Part shown: one piece after another, positions 17,200 through 25,967 of the stretch | Layout of the letters: each line of letters starts with the position of its first letter | Position numbering within the stretch: the stretch's first letter is position 1 | From: Novosphingobium clariflavum | GTDB lineage: Bacteria; Pseudomonadota; Alphaproteobacteria; Sphingomonadales; Sphingomonadaceae | Assembly (NCBI RefSeq): GCF_026420865.1 | Contig: NZ_JAPCWC010000019.1 | Location: 1 to 64,000 of the forward strand | Length of the DNA stretch: 64,000 nucleotides | Direction of reading: 5' to 3' | Position numbers and translations under genes: made by a program | The notes under the pieces: generated by a model | What the model saw: only the letters and a program-made list of their open reading frames with translations | What the model was told of the DNA's origin: nothing | Databases searched by the model: none

Positions 17200-17509
17200 T
17201 CGCAGCGGTGCTGTCTGCCGCAGCAGCCGCTTCGACATCGGCGGCGGCGGCTGCCGCCGCATCGGCGTTGCTGTCGCCGGTCGAGGCGCTGGCATCGCTT
17301 GTCGGCCTGCGTGCGGACGAGCCGCTTGCCTCCGGCGCCATGTGCGGACTTTGCGAACGCACCGTGTCGTAAGCCGGCATGTCGTCGGTGACCGAGCGCT
17401 GCTGCAACTGTGCACCGGCAGCGGCCTTGTCGCTGGCCGCCTCCTGCTTGTTGCAGCCGGCCAGCGCGAGCGCTGCCAGAATGGCAGCGGAACGGAACGT
17501 CAGGCTCAT
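17180..17509 (-). CDS. Small lipoprotein of unknown function
   Basis: The 109-residue product has a signal sequence with lipobox ([10 protein letters not shown], Cys19), so it should be lipidated and exported. The mature part is Ala/Ser/Asp-rich with an Ala/Asp run near the C-terminus and no recognised domain. The ATG overlaps the stop codon of lipB (ATGA), which suggests translational coupling. The 3' end overlaps the convergent CitE-like gene. Confidence 0.7.
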   Translation of the reverse strand: MSLTFRSAAILAALALAGCNKQEAASDKAAAGAQLQQRSVTDDMPAYDTVRSQSPHMAPEASGSSARRPTSDASASTGDSNADAAAAAAADVEAAAAADSTAAIKPGGE

Positions 17510-18204
17510 GCGGGCGTCTCCGGAGCGGGGGCGGCGGGCGGGCAGGGGCGGTCGAGCGCGGAGAGGAAGGCATCGGCATGGGACAGCAATGCTGCGTCCC
17601 AGTGGTTGAAGTCGATGTCGTGGCCAAGCCGCTTCATGCTGGTGACACCGAACTCGTCGATGCCGCAAGGCACGATGCCGGTGAAATGGGCAAGGTCGGG
17701 GTGAATGTTCACCGCGAAGCCGTGCATCGTCACCCACTTGCGGATGCGCACGCCGATGGCGCCGATCTTGGCCTCACGCCCGTCGACGTCGCGGGTCCAG
17801 ATGCCGATGCGGCCTTCGCTGCGGAAGCTCTCGACGCCGAAGTCCTTGAGCGTCTCGATCACCCAGCCTTCGAGGCCGTGGACAAAGCCGCGCGCATCGC
17901 GGGCGCGCTTGCGCAGGTCCAGCAGCACATAGGCCACGCGCTGTCCGGGGCCGTGGTAGGTGTAGCGGCCGCCGCGCCCGGCCTCGACCACTTCGAAGCG
18001 CGGGTCGAGCAGTTCGGTGCGGTCGGCGCTGGTGCCGGCGGTGTAGACGGGGGGGTGTTCGAGCAGCCAGATCAGTTCACGCGCCTCGCCTGCCGCGATC
18101 GCGGCATTGCGGGCTGTCATTTCCTCGAGGGCGGCGCGATAGGGCACTTGTTCGGTGCTGACGCGCAGTTCGATATCACCGGCCAAAGTCGTGGGGAAAG
18201 TCAT
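17506..18204 (-). CDS. lipB: Octanoyltransferase LipB
   Basis: The 232-residue enzyme transfers octanoyl from acyl carrier protein to lipoyl domains of 2-oxoacid dehydrogenases and GcvH, the first step of lipoate synthesis. The signature [15 protein letters not shown] is present, the catalytic cysteine lies in [14 protein letters not shown] and the conserved lysine in [13 protein letters not shown] 18204 gives the normal family length; the open frame continues upstream to 18363 without conserved sequence. The gene overlaps a lipoprotein gene by 4 bases and diverges from a membrane-protein gene at 18287. Confidence 0.93.
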   Translation of the reverse strand: MTFPTTLAGDIELRVSTEQVPYRAALEEMTARNAAIAAGEARELIWLLEHPPVYTAGTSADRTELLDPRFEVVEAGRGGRYTYHGPGQRVAYVLLDLRKRARDARGFVHGLEGWVIETLKDFGVESFRSEGRIGIWTRDVDGREAKIGAIGVRIRKWVTMHGFAVNIHPDLAHFTGIVPCGIDEFGVTSMKRLGHDIDFNHWDAALLSHADAFLSALDRPCPPAAPAPETPA

Positions 18205-18286
18205 GTTTCGTTGCGTGGCGTCATTCCCTGCGGTTATCAAGCCACTTTGAGATGACCGCCCTATCCTGGCGGCGGCAGGAGCAGCA

Positions 18287-19099
18287 ATGACGTTCGACAG
18301 CAACCGGGCCTGGAACGAGGCCAGCCGCGCGGTTTCCGCCAACAAGGAAGTGGTTCTGGCCATCGCGGGGGTCTTTTTCCTGTTGCCGCAGCTGATCTTC
18401 TCGATCTTCTTTCCGGCGCCGGAAATGGCGAGCGGCGGGACCGAGCAGCAGGTGCTGGATGCGGCGAGCGCGTATTACGCCTCGATTCTCCCGGTGATGA
18501 TTCCCGTCGCCCTCTGCCAGGCGCTGGGCACTCTGGCGCTGCTCGGCGTGCTCGATACCGATCGCCGTCCGACCGTGGGCGAGGCGATCGGCAATGGCCT
18601 CAAGGCGCTGTTGCCCTACCTGCTGGCCCAGCTGGTGATGGGCTTTGCATTGATGAGCATCGGCCTCGCCGTGGCGACGGTCTTCGCGGCGGCGGGCGGC
18701 AAGGTGGGCGTGATCGTCGGCCTTGCCATCGGTTTTGTGCTGGTGGTGCCGATCGGCGTGCGGCTGTCGCTGGTGGCGCCGGTGATCGCGGTGGACAAGC
18801 TGCGCAATCCGATCGCCGCGCTGATCGTTTCCTGGCGGCTGACCAAGGGCAACACGGCGCGGATCTTCGGCTTCTATGCGCTCCTGTTCGTGGCGATGAT
18901 GGTGCTGATGCTGGTTTCGGGCATCGTCACGCTGCCGATCGGCCTGCTGGCGCCCAAGGACATCGCGGTGCCGGTCGGCGCGGGCATCCAGTCGCTCGTC
19001 GCGGCGCTGATGGCGGCCTATTTCGTGGCGGTGATCGGCCAGATCCACCGCCAGCTTTCCGGCGGATCGCCAGAGGTGCTGACAAGCCCGTTCGAGTGA
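18287..19099 (+). CDS. Multi-pass membrane protein of unknown function
   Basis: A 270-residue protein with about six hydrophobic segments ([103 protein letters not shown] and others). The composition and length resemble the membrane domain of the glycerophosphoryl diester phosphodiesterase-associated family common in sphingomonads. No catalytic residues are visible. AGGAG lies 7 bases upstream of ATG 18287. Confidence 0.75.
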   Translation: MTFDSNRAWNEASRAVSANKEVVLAIAGVFFLLPQLIFSIFFPAPEMASGGTEQQVLDAASAYYASILPVMIPVALCQALGTLALLGVLDTDRRPTVGEAIGNGLKALLPYLLAQLVMGFALMSIGLAVATVFAAAGGKVGVIVGLAIGFVLVVPIGVRLSLVAPVIAVDKLRNPIAALIVSWRLTKGNTARIFGFYALLFVAMMVLMLVSGIVTLPIGLLAPKDIAVPVGAGIQSLVAALMAAYFVAVIGQIHRQLSGGSPEVLTSPFE

Positions 19100-19168
19100 C
19101 GGGCCGCGCCTTCCGTTCATCCGGTGATTGCACCTGACTGGAAAGCGCTCTTGCCTTCACCTGCATGC

Positions 19169-19202
19169 AAAAAGGCCGGCGTTCGGGAACGCCGGCCTTT
19201 TT
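19169..19202. terminator. Bidirectional terminator
   Basis: AAAAAGGCCGGCGTT, a CGGG loop and AACGCCGGCCTTTTT form a perfect 15-bp hairpin with flanking A and T runs, between the convergent membrane-protein and methyltransferase genes. Confidence 0.92.
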
Positions 19203-19241
19203 TGTCTTGCCGATGGCGGGACTGTCCCGGTCCCCGGTTTT

Positions 19242-19874
19242 TCAGTCCTCGTCCTTCCAGCCCCACCACATGAAGCAGGGGGGGACGTTGATCGGTTCGA
19301 TCTTGTCGTCGATGCGCTTGAAGTGGCGGGCCATGAAGCTCTTGGCCTTGGGCGTGAACTGGTAGACCAGGAACGCGCCGCCCTTGCGGATCACGCGGTA
19401 GGTGGCCGCGGCGATGGCCGGGCCGACGCCTTCGGGCAGGGTCGAGAAGGGCAGGCCCGAAAGCACGTAGTCGGCTTTCTCATGGCCGTGCGCGCGCACG
19501 ATCTCCTCGACGTCGGCCGCCGAGCCGAGCACCGGGATGAAGCGGCTGTCGGTGATCGTGCGGCGCAGATAGTCGATGAACAGCGGGTTCGTGTCGATCA
19601 CGATCAGCTGTGCATCGCGGCTCATGCGGTCCAGCACCGGGCGGCAGAACGTGCCGACGCCGGGGCCATACTCGACAAAGAGCTTGGTGTTCGCCCAATC
19701 GACGGGCGCCAGCATGCGATTGATCACGAAGCGCGACGAGGGGACGATCGAGCCGACCATCACCGGATTGCGCAGAAATCCTTCGATGAACACGCCCCAT
19801 GGTCCGAGGCTGTGCTTGATCTTTCGCTTGATTCGCTGGGGGAGCGCCTCTCGGGCAAGCTCGGTACTGGTCAT
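19242..19874 (-). CDS. Class I SAM-dependent methyltransferase, phospholipid N-methyltransferase (PmtA)-like
   Basis: The 210-residue protein has the SAM-binding motif LFVEYGPGVGTFCRPVL with acidic strand 2 (LIVIDTNPLF) and a motif IV-like YVLSGLPFSTLP. The N-terminal helix (FIEGFLRNPVMVGSIVPSSRFV) and the GSIVPSS block are characteristic of alphaproteobacterial PmtA-type enzymes that methylate phosphatidylethanolamine to phosphatidylcholine. The substrate is inferred from resemblance only. It is the last gene of a minus-strand run that starts at 23.6 kb. Confidence 0.75.
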   Translation of the reverse strand: MTSTELAREALPQRIKRKIKHSLGPWGVFIEGFLRNPVMVGSIVPSSRFVINRMLAPVDWANTKLFVEYGPGVGTFCRPVLDRMSRDAQLIVIDTNPLFIDYLRRTITDSRFIPVLGSAADVEEIVRAHGHEKADYVLSGLPFSTLPEGVGPAIAAATYRVIRKGGAFLVYQFTPKAKSFMARHFKRIDDKIEPINVPPCFMWWGWKDED

Positions 19875-19976
19875 GCTGGCGAAAACTCTCGCGTTGTTGT
19901 CGTCCTGCGGAGGGCGAAGGCGTGGCAGATCGGGGGGCACATTGCAAGCAAGCCGGGTGGCTATGTTGCAGGGCGA

Positions 19977-20321
19977 TTACAAAATCTCGTGGACCTTTTC
20001 CATGGGGCGGCAGAGCCGCACGCCGCTGTCGGTCTCGACCAGAGGGCGTTCGATCAGGATCGGCTCTGCGGCCATCGCGGCAAGCACCGCGGCATCGTCG
20101 GCATCGGGAAGGCCGCGCTCCTGGGCGTCGGTACCGCGCAGGCGCAGGCCCTGCTGCGGGGTGAGGCCCGCGTCCTTGTAGAGCTGCGCCAGCTTTTCGG
20201 CGCTCGGCGGGGTCTTGAGGTATTCGATCACCGTCACGTCCACGCCGGGGGTCTCTTCCAGCACGGCGAGCGTCTTGCGCGAGGTGCCGCACTTGGGATT
20301 GTGCCAGATCGTGGCTTTCAT
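19977..20321 (-). CDS. arsC: ArsC-family glutathione/glutaredoxin-linked arsenate reductase-like protein
   Basis: A 114-residue thioredoxin-fold protein with the active-site CGTSR motif at residues 11-15 and the conserved C-terminal RPLVET segment of glutaredoxin-dependent arsenate reductases. The family reduces arsenate to arsenite; many members are of untested function, and no arsB, acr3 or arsR gene is nearby. GGACAG precedes ATG 20321. The gene starts 12 bases after the iron-sulfur subunit gene. Confidence 0.85.
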   Translation of the reverse strand: MKATIWHNPKCGTSRKTLAVLEETPGVDVTVIEYLKTPPSAEKLAQLYKDAGLTPQQGLRLRGTDAQERGLPDADDAAVLAAMAAEPILIERPLVETDSGVRLCRPMEKVHEIL

Positions 20322-20333
20322 GGAAGCTGTCCT

Positions 20334-20882
20334 TCAGTGTTCGGATGAAGTCGGGTTCAGCGCCGGAACCGCGCGGGCGGCGTCCTCGGGCGCGATGCCG
20401 GGAGCGGGCGCGGCGCTGATGGTTTCCTCGCGGCGGAGCACGCGGCCCGCGCGCTGCACGGCGGCGAGCAGGCGCGGGTGGACGCCGCAGCGGCAGAGAT
20501 TGGGAAGGGCGGCGCCGATCTCGGCCTCGCTGGGGTTGGCATTGCGTGCCAGCAGCGCGGCAGCGGCGATGACCACGCCCGGCGTGCAGAAGCCGCACTG
20601 GATCGCCTGTTCGGCCACCATGGCCTGCTGCACCGGATGCGAGCGGTCCTGCGAGAGTCCTTCGATGGTGGTCACGAAGCGCCCCTCGCACTCGCCCAGC
20701 GTGACGAGGCAGGAGCGCAGCGCGGCGCCGTCGACCATGACCGTGCAGGCTCCGCAGTCACCGGTGCCGCAGCCGTACTTGGTGCCGGTGAGATTGGCAC
20801 CGTCACGCAAGCCCCAGAGTAGCGGTGTCTGCGGATCCATGCGGATCTCGACCGGGTGGTCGTTGAGGGTCAGGCGCGCCAT
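20334..20882 (-). CDS. [2Fe-2S] small subunit of a xanthine dehydrogenase-family molybdenum hydroxylase (IorA-like)
   Basis: The 182-residue protein has the plant-type cluster motif YGCGTGDCGACTV with a later Cys (SCLVTLGEC), and the second cluster motif QCGFCTPG...LCRCG. This matches isoquinoline 1-oxidoreductase alpha subunits and similar electron-transfer subunits. The C-terminus has an Ala/Pro-rich extension. Start ATG 20882 is preferred over ATG 20888: AAGGA lies 7 bases upstream. The molybdopterin-binding large subunit that should accompany it is not in the window, yet cofactor-maturation genes (mocA-like, xdhC) lie 4 kb away. Confidence 0.88.
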   Translation of the reverse strand: MARLTLNDHPVEIRMDPQTPLLWGLRDGANLTGTKYGCGTGDCGACTVMVDGAALRSCLVTLGECEGRFVTTIEGLSQDRSHPVQQAMVAEQAIQCGFCTPGVVIAAAALLARNANPSEAEIGAALPNLCRCGVHPRLLAAVQRAGRVLRREETISAAPAPGIAPEDAARAVPALNPTSSEH

Positions 20883-20935
20883 CGGCATTCCTTAACCATC
20901 GCGGCGGCGCGTTTCCAGTGCGGGATCCATCGATA

Positions 20936-22936
20936 TCAGAGCATTACTTTCATGCCCGCCCAGATCGTGCGCGGTACGCCAAGGTCCATCGATCCGTCCT
21001 GGTTGCGCGTGACGATGGTCTCGTCGGTCAGGTTCTCGGCGCGCAGCACCAGCGAGACCGGGCCCGCGACGGGCAGCTGGACATAGGCGTCCAGCGTCGT
21101 GGCGGCGGGCAGCACGTACTGCTCCCGATCGTCCTCGAACTGCGCGCCGGTGTGGCGGACCGTCGCGGCGAAGCGCCAGCCTTCGCGCGGTATCCATGCC
21201 AGCGTCGCGGTGGCGGAGAGCCTGGGCACTTGCGCCGGGCGCATGCCGTCAAGCGCCAGTCCTTCGGCTTTCACCTTGGAATCGGTCCACGCAAGCGATC
21301 CGTCGAGCCTGACCGTGCCGAGATCGAGCGCGGCGCTCGCCTCGATCCCCTTGGCCCGGATCGCATCAACGTTCTGGCGCTGCTGGGTATTGGTGGCGAC
21401 AGTGACGTTGGCGATGGCGTTCTTCAGCCGGTTGTCGAAAGCGGTGAGCGAGAGCGTCAGCGGTGTGATCGGCGTGACATCGATCCCGGCCTCATACCCA
21501 CGCAGGCGTTCGGGCTTGAGGTTCGGATTGGCGTTGGTCGTCACCGGGAACACCACGTAGGGCCGGTACAGCTCGTTCAGCGTCGGCAGCCGCATGCCGG
21601 TATAGGCGGCGGCGCGCAGGCTGACCGCCTCGGCGGCCTTCCACACGATCCCGCCGCGCGCATTGCCCTCCCAGCCCGAGCGATCGGCATAAGCGCTGTC
21701 CTGTGTCACCGCGCCGCTGGTGGGCGAGACCGAGCGGTAGAAGCCATTGCGGATCGTCCAGCGATCGGCGCGGCCCCCGGCGGTGAGCACGACCTTGCCG
21801 ATGGTCCAGTCGTCCTGAAGGTAGAAGCCGAGGTCGGACTGGTCGCCGCCCGCCCGGCGCACGGCGGTCGCAAGGCCGGTCGTGGCGGAATAGGGCATTT
21901 CGAGGAGGCGCCCGGTGGCCAGCTTCACATCGGTGCCGAGGCGCAGCACGTGGCCCCCGCCCACGGGCGGGCGCAGTTCGGCCTTGCCGCCGATCGCCGT
22001 GGTCGGCGTGCGGTGCTGGTCGAGCGTTTTCCTGTAGCTGGTCGAACTGATGACCACGTTCGAGAAGTCCTGCGCCTGCACATAGCCGAGCACGTCGAAC
22101 TGCCACTGGCCCCGGCCGACCACGCGCAGCGAGGCCTGCTGGCCCTCGGACGTCGAATCCGCGCCCTTGAACCGCAAGCTGCGCGAATCGCCGTAGGCCA
22201 GCACGGTGGCCTGCACTTCGACATCGCCCGAGATCGGCGCCACGGCGCGCAGGCTTCCTGAAAGTGTCTCGTACGCGGCGCGGGCGGAGGCGGCGACGCG
22301 CTGGTCCTTCGGCGTCGTCCAGAAGCCGTCACCGCGGTCCCACTGGACGCTGGCGACGAGGAAGCCGCTGCCCAGCTTCGGCGCGGCGGTGAGCGAGGCC
22401 TGCGTCTCGCCCCGATCGTTCACCAGTGCCTCGCCTTGCAGCAGGCCGATCTGGTCGGGGCCGGCACTCGTCATCTCGATGGTGCCCGCCACCGCGCCCG
22501 ATCCGAATGCGCCCGATCCGCCGCCGCGTGTCACCCGCACCGAACCGATGCGTTCGGGGGCGATGGCGCTGTAGGGGATGTAGCCGAAGAACGGGTTGGC
22601 CACCGGCACGCCGTCGAGCAGCACGAGGGTGCGGCTGGCCGCGTTGCCGCCGAGCGCGCGCAAGTTCGCGCCTTGCGCCGATGGGTTGGCCGAGCGGCTG
22701 TCCGAACGGCGGAACTGCGAGAAGCCGGCGACGGAAGAGAGCACGTCCTCGATCCGGCCCGAGGCGCTGGAGGTGATCGTGTCGCGGCCTATGATCTCGA
22801 CATCGTAGGCAGGCGTCGCCGGACCGTCGTCGAGGCCGTGGCCGGTGACGATGATGGGACTTGCAGGCTCGTCCGCCAGTGCGGGCGCGGCGAGGGAGAC
22901 ACTCGCCAGCAGGGCAATTTTCAGAGTCTTGCGCAT
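20936..22936 (-). CDS. TonB-dependent outer membrane receptor
   Basis: A 666-residue protein with signal peptide (MRKTLKIALLASVSLAAPALA), plug domain (about residues 35-150: GRIEDVLSSVAGF, RTLVLLDGVPV, GSGAFGSGAVAGTIEM) and a 22-strand beta-barrel ending with the C-terminal region GVPRTIWAGMKVML. It imports a siderophore, cofactor or other ligand using TonB energy; the ligand is unknown. The stop of the FAH-family gene lies only 4 bases upstream, so the two are probably cotranscribed. The [2Fe-2S] subunit gene follows after 53 bases. Confidence 0.9.
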   Translation of the reverse strand: MRKTLKIALLASVSLAAPALADEPASPIIVTGHGLDDGPATPAYDVEIIGRDTITSSASGRIEDVLSSVAGFSQFRRSDSRSANPSAQGANLRALGGNAASRTLVLLDGVPVANPFFGYIPYSAIAPERIGSVRVTRGGGSGAFGSGAVAGTIEMTSAGPDQIGLLQGEALVNDRGETQASLTAAPKLGSGFLVASVQWDRGDGFWTTPKDQRVAASARAAYETLSGSLRAVAPISGDVEVQATVLAYGDSRSLRFKGADSTSEGQQASLRVVGRGQWQFDVLGYVQAQDFSNVVISSTSYRKTLDQHRTPTTAIGGKAELRPPVGGGHVLRLGTDVKLATGRLLEMPYSATTGLATAVRRAGGDQSDLGFYLQDDWTIGKVVLTAGGRADRWTIRNGFYRSVSPTSGAVTQDSAYADRSGWEGNARGGIVWKAAEAVSLRAAAYTGMRLPTLNELYRPYVVFPVTTNANPNLKPERLRGYEAGIDVTPITPLTLSLTAFDNRLKNAIANVTVATNTQQRQNVDAIRAKGIEASAALDLGTVRLDGSLAWTDSKVKAEGLALDGMRPAQVPRLSATATLAWIPREGWRFAATVRHTGAQFEDDREQYVLPAATTLDAYVQLPVAGPVSLVLRAENLTDETIVTRNQDGSMDLGVPRTIWAGMKVML

Positions 22937-22940
22937 GGAA

Positions 22941-23633
22941 TCAGGCCGCCGCGATTTCCAGCACCAGCGGTTCGAGGCCGTCCACGCGGCCTTCCAGCCT
23001 GTCGCCCGAGGCAACGGAGCCGACGCCGGCCGGGGTGCCGGTGTAGATCAGGTCGCCGGGGGCGAGGTGATACAGGCGCGAAAGGTCGGCGATCAGTTCG
23101 GGGATCGACCAGATCATGTCGCTGAGCGGGGCGTCCTGTTTCGTCTCACCGTTCTTCGTCAGCGCAATGCGCTGCTCGGAAGGTTCGCCGAAGGCGGCGG
23201 CGCGGGTGATCGGGGCGATGACAGCGGCGTTCTCGAAGTCCTTGGCGGTGTCCCAGGGATAGCCCTTGGCCTTCGCGGCGTTCTGGAGATCGCGGCGGGT
23301 GAGGTCGATCCCGCAGGCATAGCCGTAGACGAGGCTCATCGCGTCATCGATGGAGACCTCGAAGCCTTCGGCGCCAATGGCGACGACCAGTTCCATCTCG
23401 TAATGGCAATCCTGCGTGCCCGGCGGATAGGGTATCGCCGCCGGGGAATTGCAGATCGCGGCGGGGGCCTTGTTGAACCAGATCGGCGCCTCGCGGTCGA
23501 CCGCGTTGCCCAGTTCGCGGGCGTGCGCTGCGTAGTTGCGGCCCACGCAGAACACGCGCCGCACCGGATAGCGCGCCGTTTCGCCGATCACGGCGACCGA
23601 TGGCGTTGCGGGCAGTTCGAAAAGCAGGCTCAC
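22941..23633 (-). CDS. Fumarylacetoacetate hydrolase (FAH) family protein, fumarylpyruvate hydrolase-like
   Basis: The 230-residue protein has the FAH-family core: VFCVGRNYAAHARELGN, PIWFNKAPAAI, metal ligands in YEMELVVAIG, a KAKGYPWDTAKDFENAAV segment and IYTGTPAGVGSVASGD at the end. It resembles fumarylpyruvate hydrolases of the gentisate pathway and YcgM-type hydrolases; the substrate is not settled by sequence. GTG 23633 is preferred because AGGAG lies 10 bases upstream and the length fits. Longer in-frame starts (23666, 23732) add an unconserved basic stretch. First gene of the leftward run. Confidence 0.82.
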   Translation of the reverse strand: MSLLFELPATPSVAVIGETARYPVRRVFCVGRNYAAHARELGNAVDREAPIWFNKAPAAICNSPAAIPYPPGTQDCHYEMELVVAIGAEGFEVSIDDAMSLVYGYACGIDLTRRDLQNAAKAKGYPWDTAKDFENAAVIAPITRAAAFGEPSEQRIALTKNGETKQDAPLSDMIWSIPELIADLSRLYHLAPGDLIYTGTPAGVGSVASGDRLEGRVDGLEPLVLEIAAA

Positions 23634-23749
23634 GGGTGAAAATCTCCTGAGGTTTCGCGTTCGCATAGAGTGCCCGGATCGGTGCGAAAAGACGTTAGAT
23701 GGCGGGCATGATGCCTTGCCGTTATGGCCCAAGCGCCTACAATCGCACC

Positions 23750-24310
23750 GTGACCGAGAAACAATACCTCTCCGGAAGGCTGCTGCTGGCCATGCCGGGC
23801 ATGTTCGATCCCCGCTTCGAGCGCACCGTCAGCGTGATGTGCGTGCATGACGAGAACGGCGCGCTGGGCATCGGCATCGGCCGGCTGCGTGAAGGTGTTC
23901 GCTTCCACGATATTCTCGACGAACTCGATATCGATCCCGGCGATACCCCCAATTGTCACGTGCACGAAGGCGGGCCGGTGGAGCCGGGGCGCGGCTTCAT
24001 CCTCCATTCCACCGACTGGGGCGGCGCGGACACCTTGCAGGTCCAGCCGCTCTGCGCGCTGACCGCGTCGATGGACGTGCTGCGTGCCATCGCCGAAGGC
24101 CGCGGGCCGAGCCGCTGGCTGATGGCACTGGGTTATGCCGGCTGGGGGGCGGGCCAGCTCGAGAGCGAGATGCGCCAGCACGGCTGGTACGCCGCCGACC
24201 CGCATCCCGAGATCCTGTTCGAAACCCCGGTCGATGCCCGCTGGGGCGCGACATGGCGGGCGGAAGGCATCGATCCCGCCTTGCTGGCGAGCGAGACCGG
24301 TCGGGCCTGA
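23750..24310 (+). CDS. YqgE/AlgH family protein (UPF0301)
   Basis: A 186-residue protein beginning TEKQYLSGRLLLAMPGMFDPRFERTVSVMCVHDENGALGI, the hallmark start of YqgE/AlgH. It continues with VHEGGPVEPGRGFILHS and GYAGWGAGQLESEM. The family is widespread and cytoplasmic; a role in transcriptional regulation (AlgH in Pseudomonas) has been proposed but is not firm. GTG 23750 matches the usual family N-terminus; ATG 23699 would add 17 residues. Convergent with the mocA-like gene. Confidence 0.88.
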   Translation: MTEKQYLSGRLLLAMPGMFDPRFERTVSVMCVHDENGALGIGIGRLREGVRFHDILDELDIDPGDTPNCHVHEGGPVEPGRGFILHSTDWGGADTLQVQPLCALTASMDVLRAIAEGRGPSRWLMALGYAGWGAGQLESEMRQHGWYAADPHPEILFETPVDARWGATWRAEGIDPALLASETGRA

Positions 24311-24327
24311 CGGGCCTGACGGGCGGC

Positions 24328-24900
24328 TCAGGACAAGTCGGGCGCCTGAAGCGCCTGCAAGTCCTCGGCCCGGTCCACGTCGAGCAGGACCGCCGGATCA
24401 TCCACCTCGTCGAAAACCACCTCTTCGCGTGAACGCAGCAATCGGCCTGCGCCTTCATCGCCCTCCAGCCCGGCGATCTGCGGGAACAGACGTGCGCAGA
24501 GTAGCGCGGGGTGACCGGGGCTTCCCCGGTAACGGGGCAGCGCGGCGATGTTGTTCCCGATGATCGCCGCCAGCCTTGCCGCTTCCCCATGCGGCACCCG
24601 GGGCATGTCGCCGAGGAACACAAACACACCGTCCGCTCCGGCTGCCGCCGCGATCCCGGCTTTCAGGGACTGCGACAATGCCGCGCTGTCGATCCGCAAG
24701 GCAGCGACCGGCGGTTCGCCTGGCCATTCGCCGAGGTCGAGCCCGGGCCTTGCCACCACGATCACCCGGGAAACCGGCGCGGCCCGCGCTGCGCGGATCG
24801 CATGAAACAGCAGCGGCTCGCCATCGAGCAGGGCAGAGAGCTTGTCGCTGCCGAACCGGCTGGAGTGCCCCGCCGCCAGTACCAGCGCGGTGAGGGTCAT
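24328..24900 (-). CDS. mocA: MobA/MocA-type molybdopterin nucleotidyltransferase
   Basis: The 190-residue protein starts LTALVLAAGHSSRFGSDKL and has FVFLGDMPRV, the nucleotide and metal sites of NTP transferases of the MocA group (Mo-molybdopterin cytidylyltransferase), which make MCD cofactor for xanthine dehydrogenase-family enzymes. Its ATG overlaps the xdhC stop (ATGA), so the two are translationally coupled. The GHPALL motif near residue 130 is typical of MocA rather than MobA. The symbol is assigned by resemblance. Confidence 0.8.
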   Translation of the reverse strand: MTLTALVLAAGHSSRFGSDKLSALLDGEPLLFHAIRAARAAPVSRVIVVARPGLDLGEWPGEPPVAALRIDSAALSQSLKAGIAAAAGADGVFVFLGDMPRVPHGEAARLAAIIGNNIAALPRYRGSPGHPALLCARLFPQIAGLEGDEGAGRLLRSREEVVFDEVDDPAVLLDVDRAEDLQALQAPDLS

Positions 24901-25967
24901 GCCCGCTCGGCCGCCGGGTTCATCGCCTGCATGATCTGTGCGAGGATGCCGGTGGCCACTTCGAAGGGGGATTTGCCAAGCCCGGTGACGCCGGGCGAGA
25001 GGTTGAGGCGGACCAACTCCGCCTCGCTTGCCCCGAGGGCGCGGAGGGCTGCCAGCCGCCCATCGGCCCGCGATCTGGCGCCGATCATGCCGACCCAGGC
25101 CGCCTGGCCGCGCAGGGCGGCGAGGCAGCCGCCGAGATCGTGCCCGTCCTCGTGGGTGGCGCCGAGATAGGCGGTCCAGCGGTCCATCCCGAGGTCGCTA
25201 ACGGCCTGTTCCGGCGCGCTGCGCAAGTAGCGCGAGACCGCGAAGGGCGGCGGCGAATGGGGGCCGTCCGGACGCACCAGCACCGTCTCGAACCCGGTCA
25301 TCGCGGCCAGCCGGGCGGCGGCCAGCGCGCCCGGATCGCCGCCGGAGACGATCAGGCGGCGTGGTGGGTCGTGGCGGCGGGCGAGCGTGAACGGCGCTTC
25401 GCAAAAGGCGAGAAGGGGGCCGTCGTCGCGCGTCACGCGCCGGGTCAGTCCATCGCTGTGCCAGCGGCAGGGGCGGCGCTCTTCGGCATGACGCAGCAGG
25501 TCGGCGGCGGCCGGGCAGTCGGCCGCCAGTCGCTCTACCATCACGTGGAGCGCGCCGCCGCAGCGCAGGCGCAGGTCGATCCACGGGCTGCCCTGTCCGT
25601 AGTGGAGCCAGCGCGGCTGGCCATCGGCGAGGACTTGCGCGGCGTGGTGCGCGACGTCGCCTTCGATGCAATCGCCCGAGAAATAGCCGCTGGCTTCCAA
25701 TGTGCCATCGGCGCGGGCTGCGAATAGCATCTGTGCGCCCGGGCCGCGCGGGGCGCTGCCGGCCACGCGGTAGAGCGTTGCCAGCACGCCAGCGCGGCCA
25801 CTGGCCCGCGCGGCGGCGAGGGGCGCGCGAATGTCGTCGATCCAGCCGAACAGCGGCCAGTCGGCATGCGCGATTTCGCCGGGTAGGTCCGCGCCGATCG
25901 TCTCGGCCTGCGTGTCAGCCTGCGTCTCAGCCGGCGTGTCAGCCGGCGTCTCAGCCGGCAAGGGCAC
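24897..25967 (-). CDS. xdhC: XdhC/CoxI family molybdenum hydroxylase maturation factor
   Basis: A 356-residue protein with an XdhC/CoxI N-terminal domain (GRAGVLATLYRVAGSAPRGPGAQML, then SGDCIEGDVA) and a C-terminal Rossmann-type domain (RLIVSGGDPGALAAARLA, WVGMIGARSRADGRLAALR). XdhC binds the molybdenum cofactor, helps its sulfuration and inserts it into the large subunit. The first 24 residues are an imperfect tandem of PADT and AETQ-like units from a 12-base DNA repeat. The start overlaps the end of the TetR gene by 17 bases. Confidence 0.87.
   Translation of the reverse strand: MPLPAETPADTPAETQADTQAETIGADLPGEIAHADWPLFGWIDDIRAPLAAARASGRAGVLATLYRVAGSAPRGPGAQMLFAARADGTLEASGYFSGDCIEGDVAHHAAQVLADGQPRWLHYGQGSPWIDLRLRCGGALHVMVERLAADCPAAADLLRHAEERRPCRWHSDGLTRRVTRDDGPLLAFCEAPFTLARRHDPPRRLIVSGGDPGALAAARLAAMTGFETVLVRPDGPHSPPPFAVSRYLRSAPEQAVSDLGMDRWTAYLGATHEDGHDLGGCLAALRGQAAWVGMIGARSRADGRLAALRALGASEAELVRLNLSPGVTGLGKSPFEVATGILAQIMQAMNPAAERA
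25912..25960. repeat. 12-bp tandem repeat inside the 5' end of xdhC
   Basis: About five near-identical units of the form GC(C/G)(T/G)GCGT(G/C)TCA lie in tandem on the plus strand. They encode alternating PADT and PAET/QAET units at the XdhC N-terminus. The 12-base unit keeps the frame, so copy number can vary without frameshift. Confidence 0.7.
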
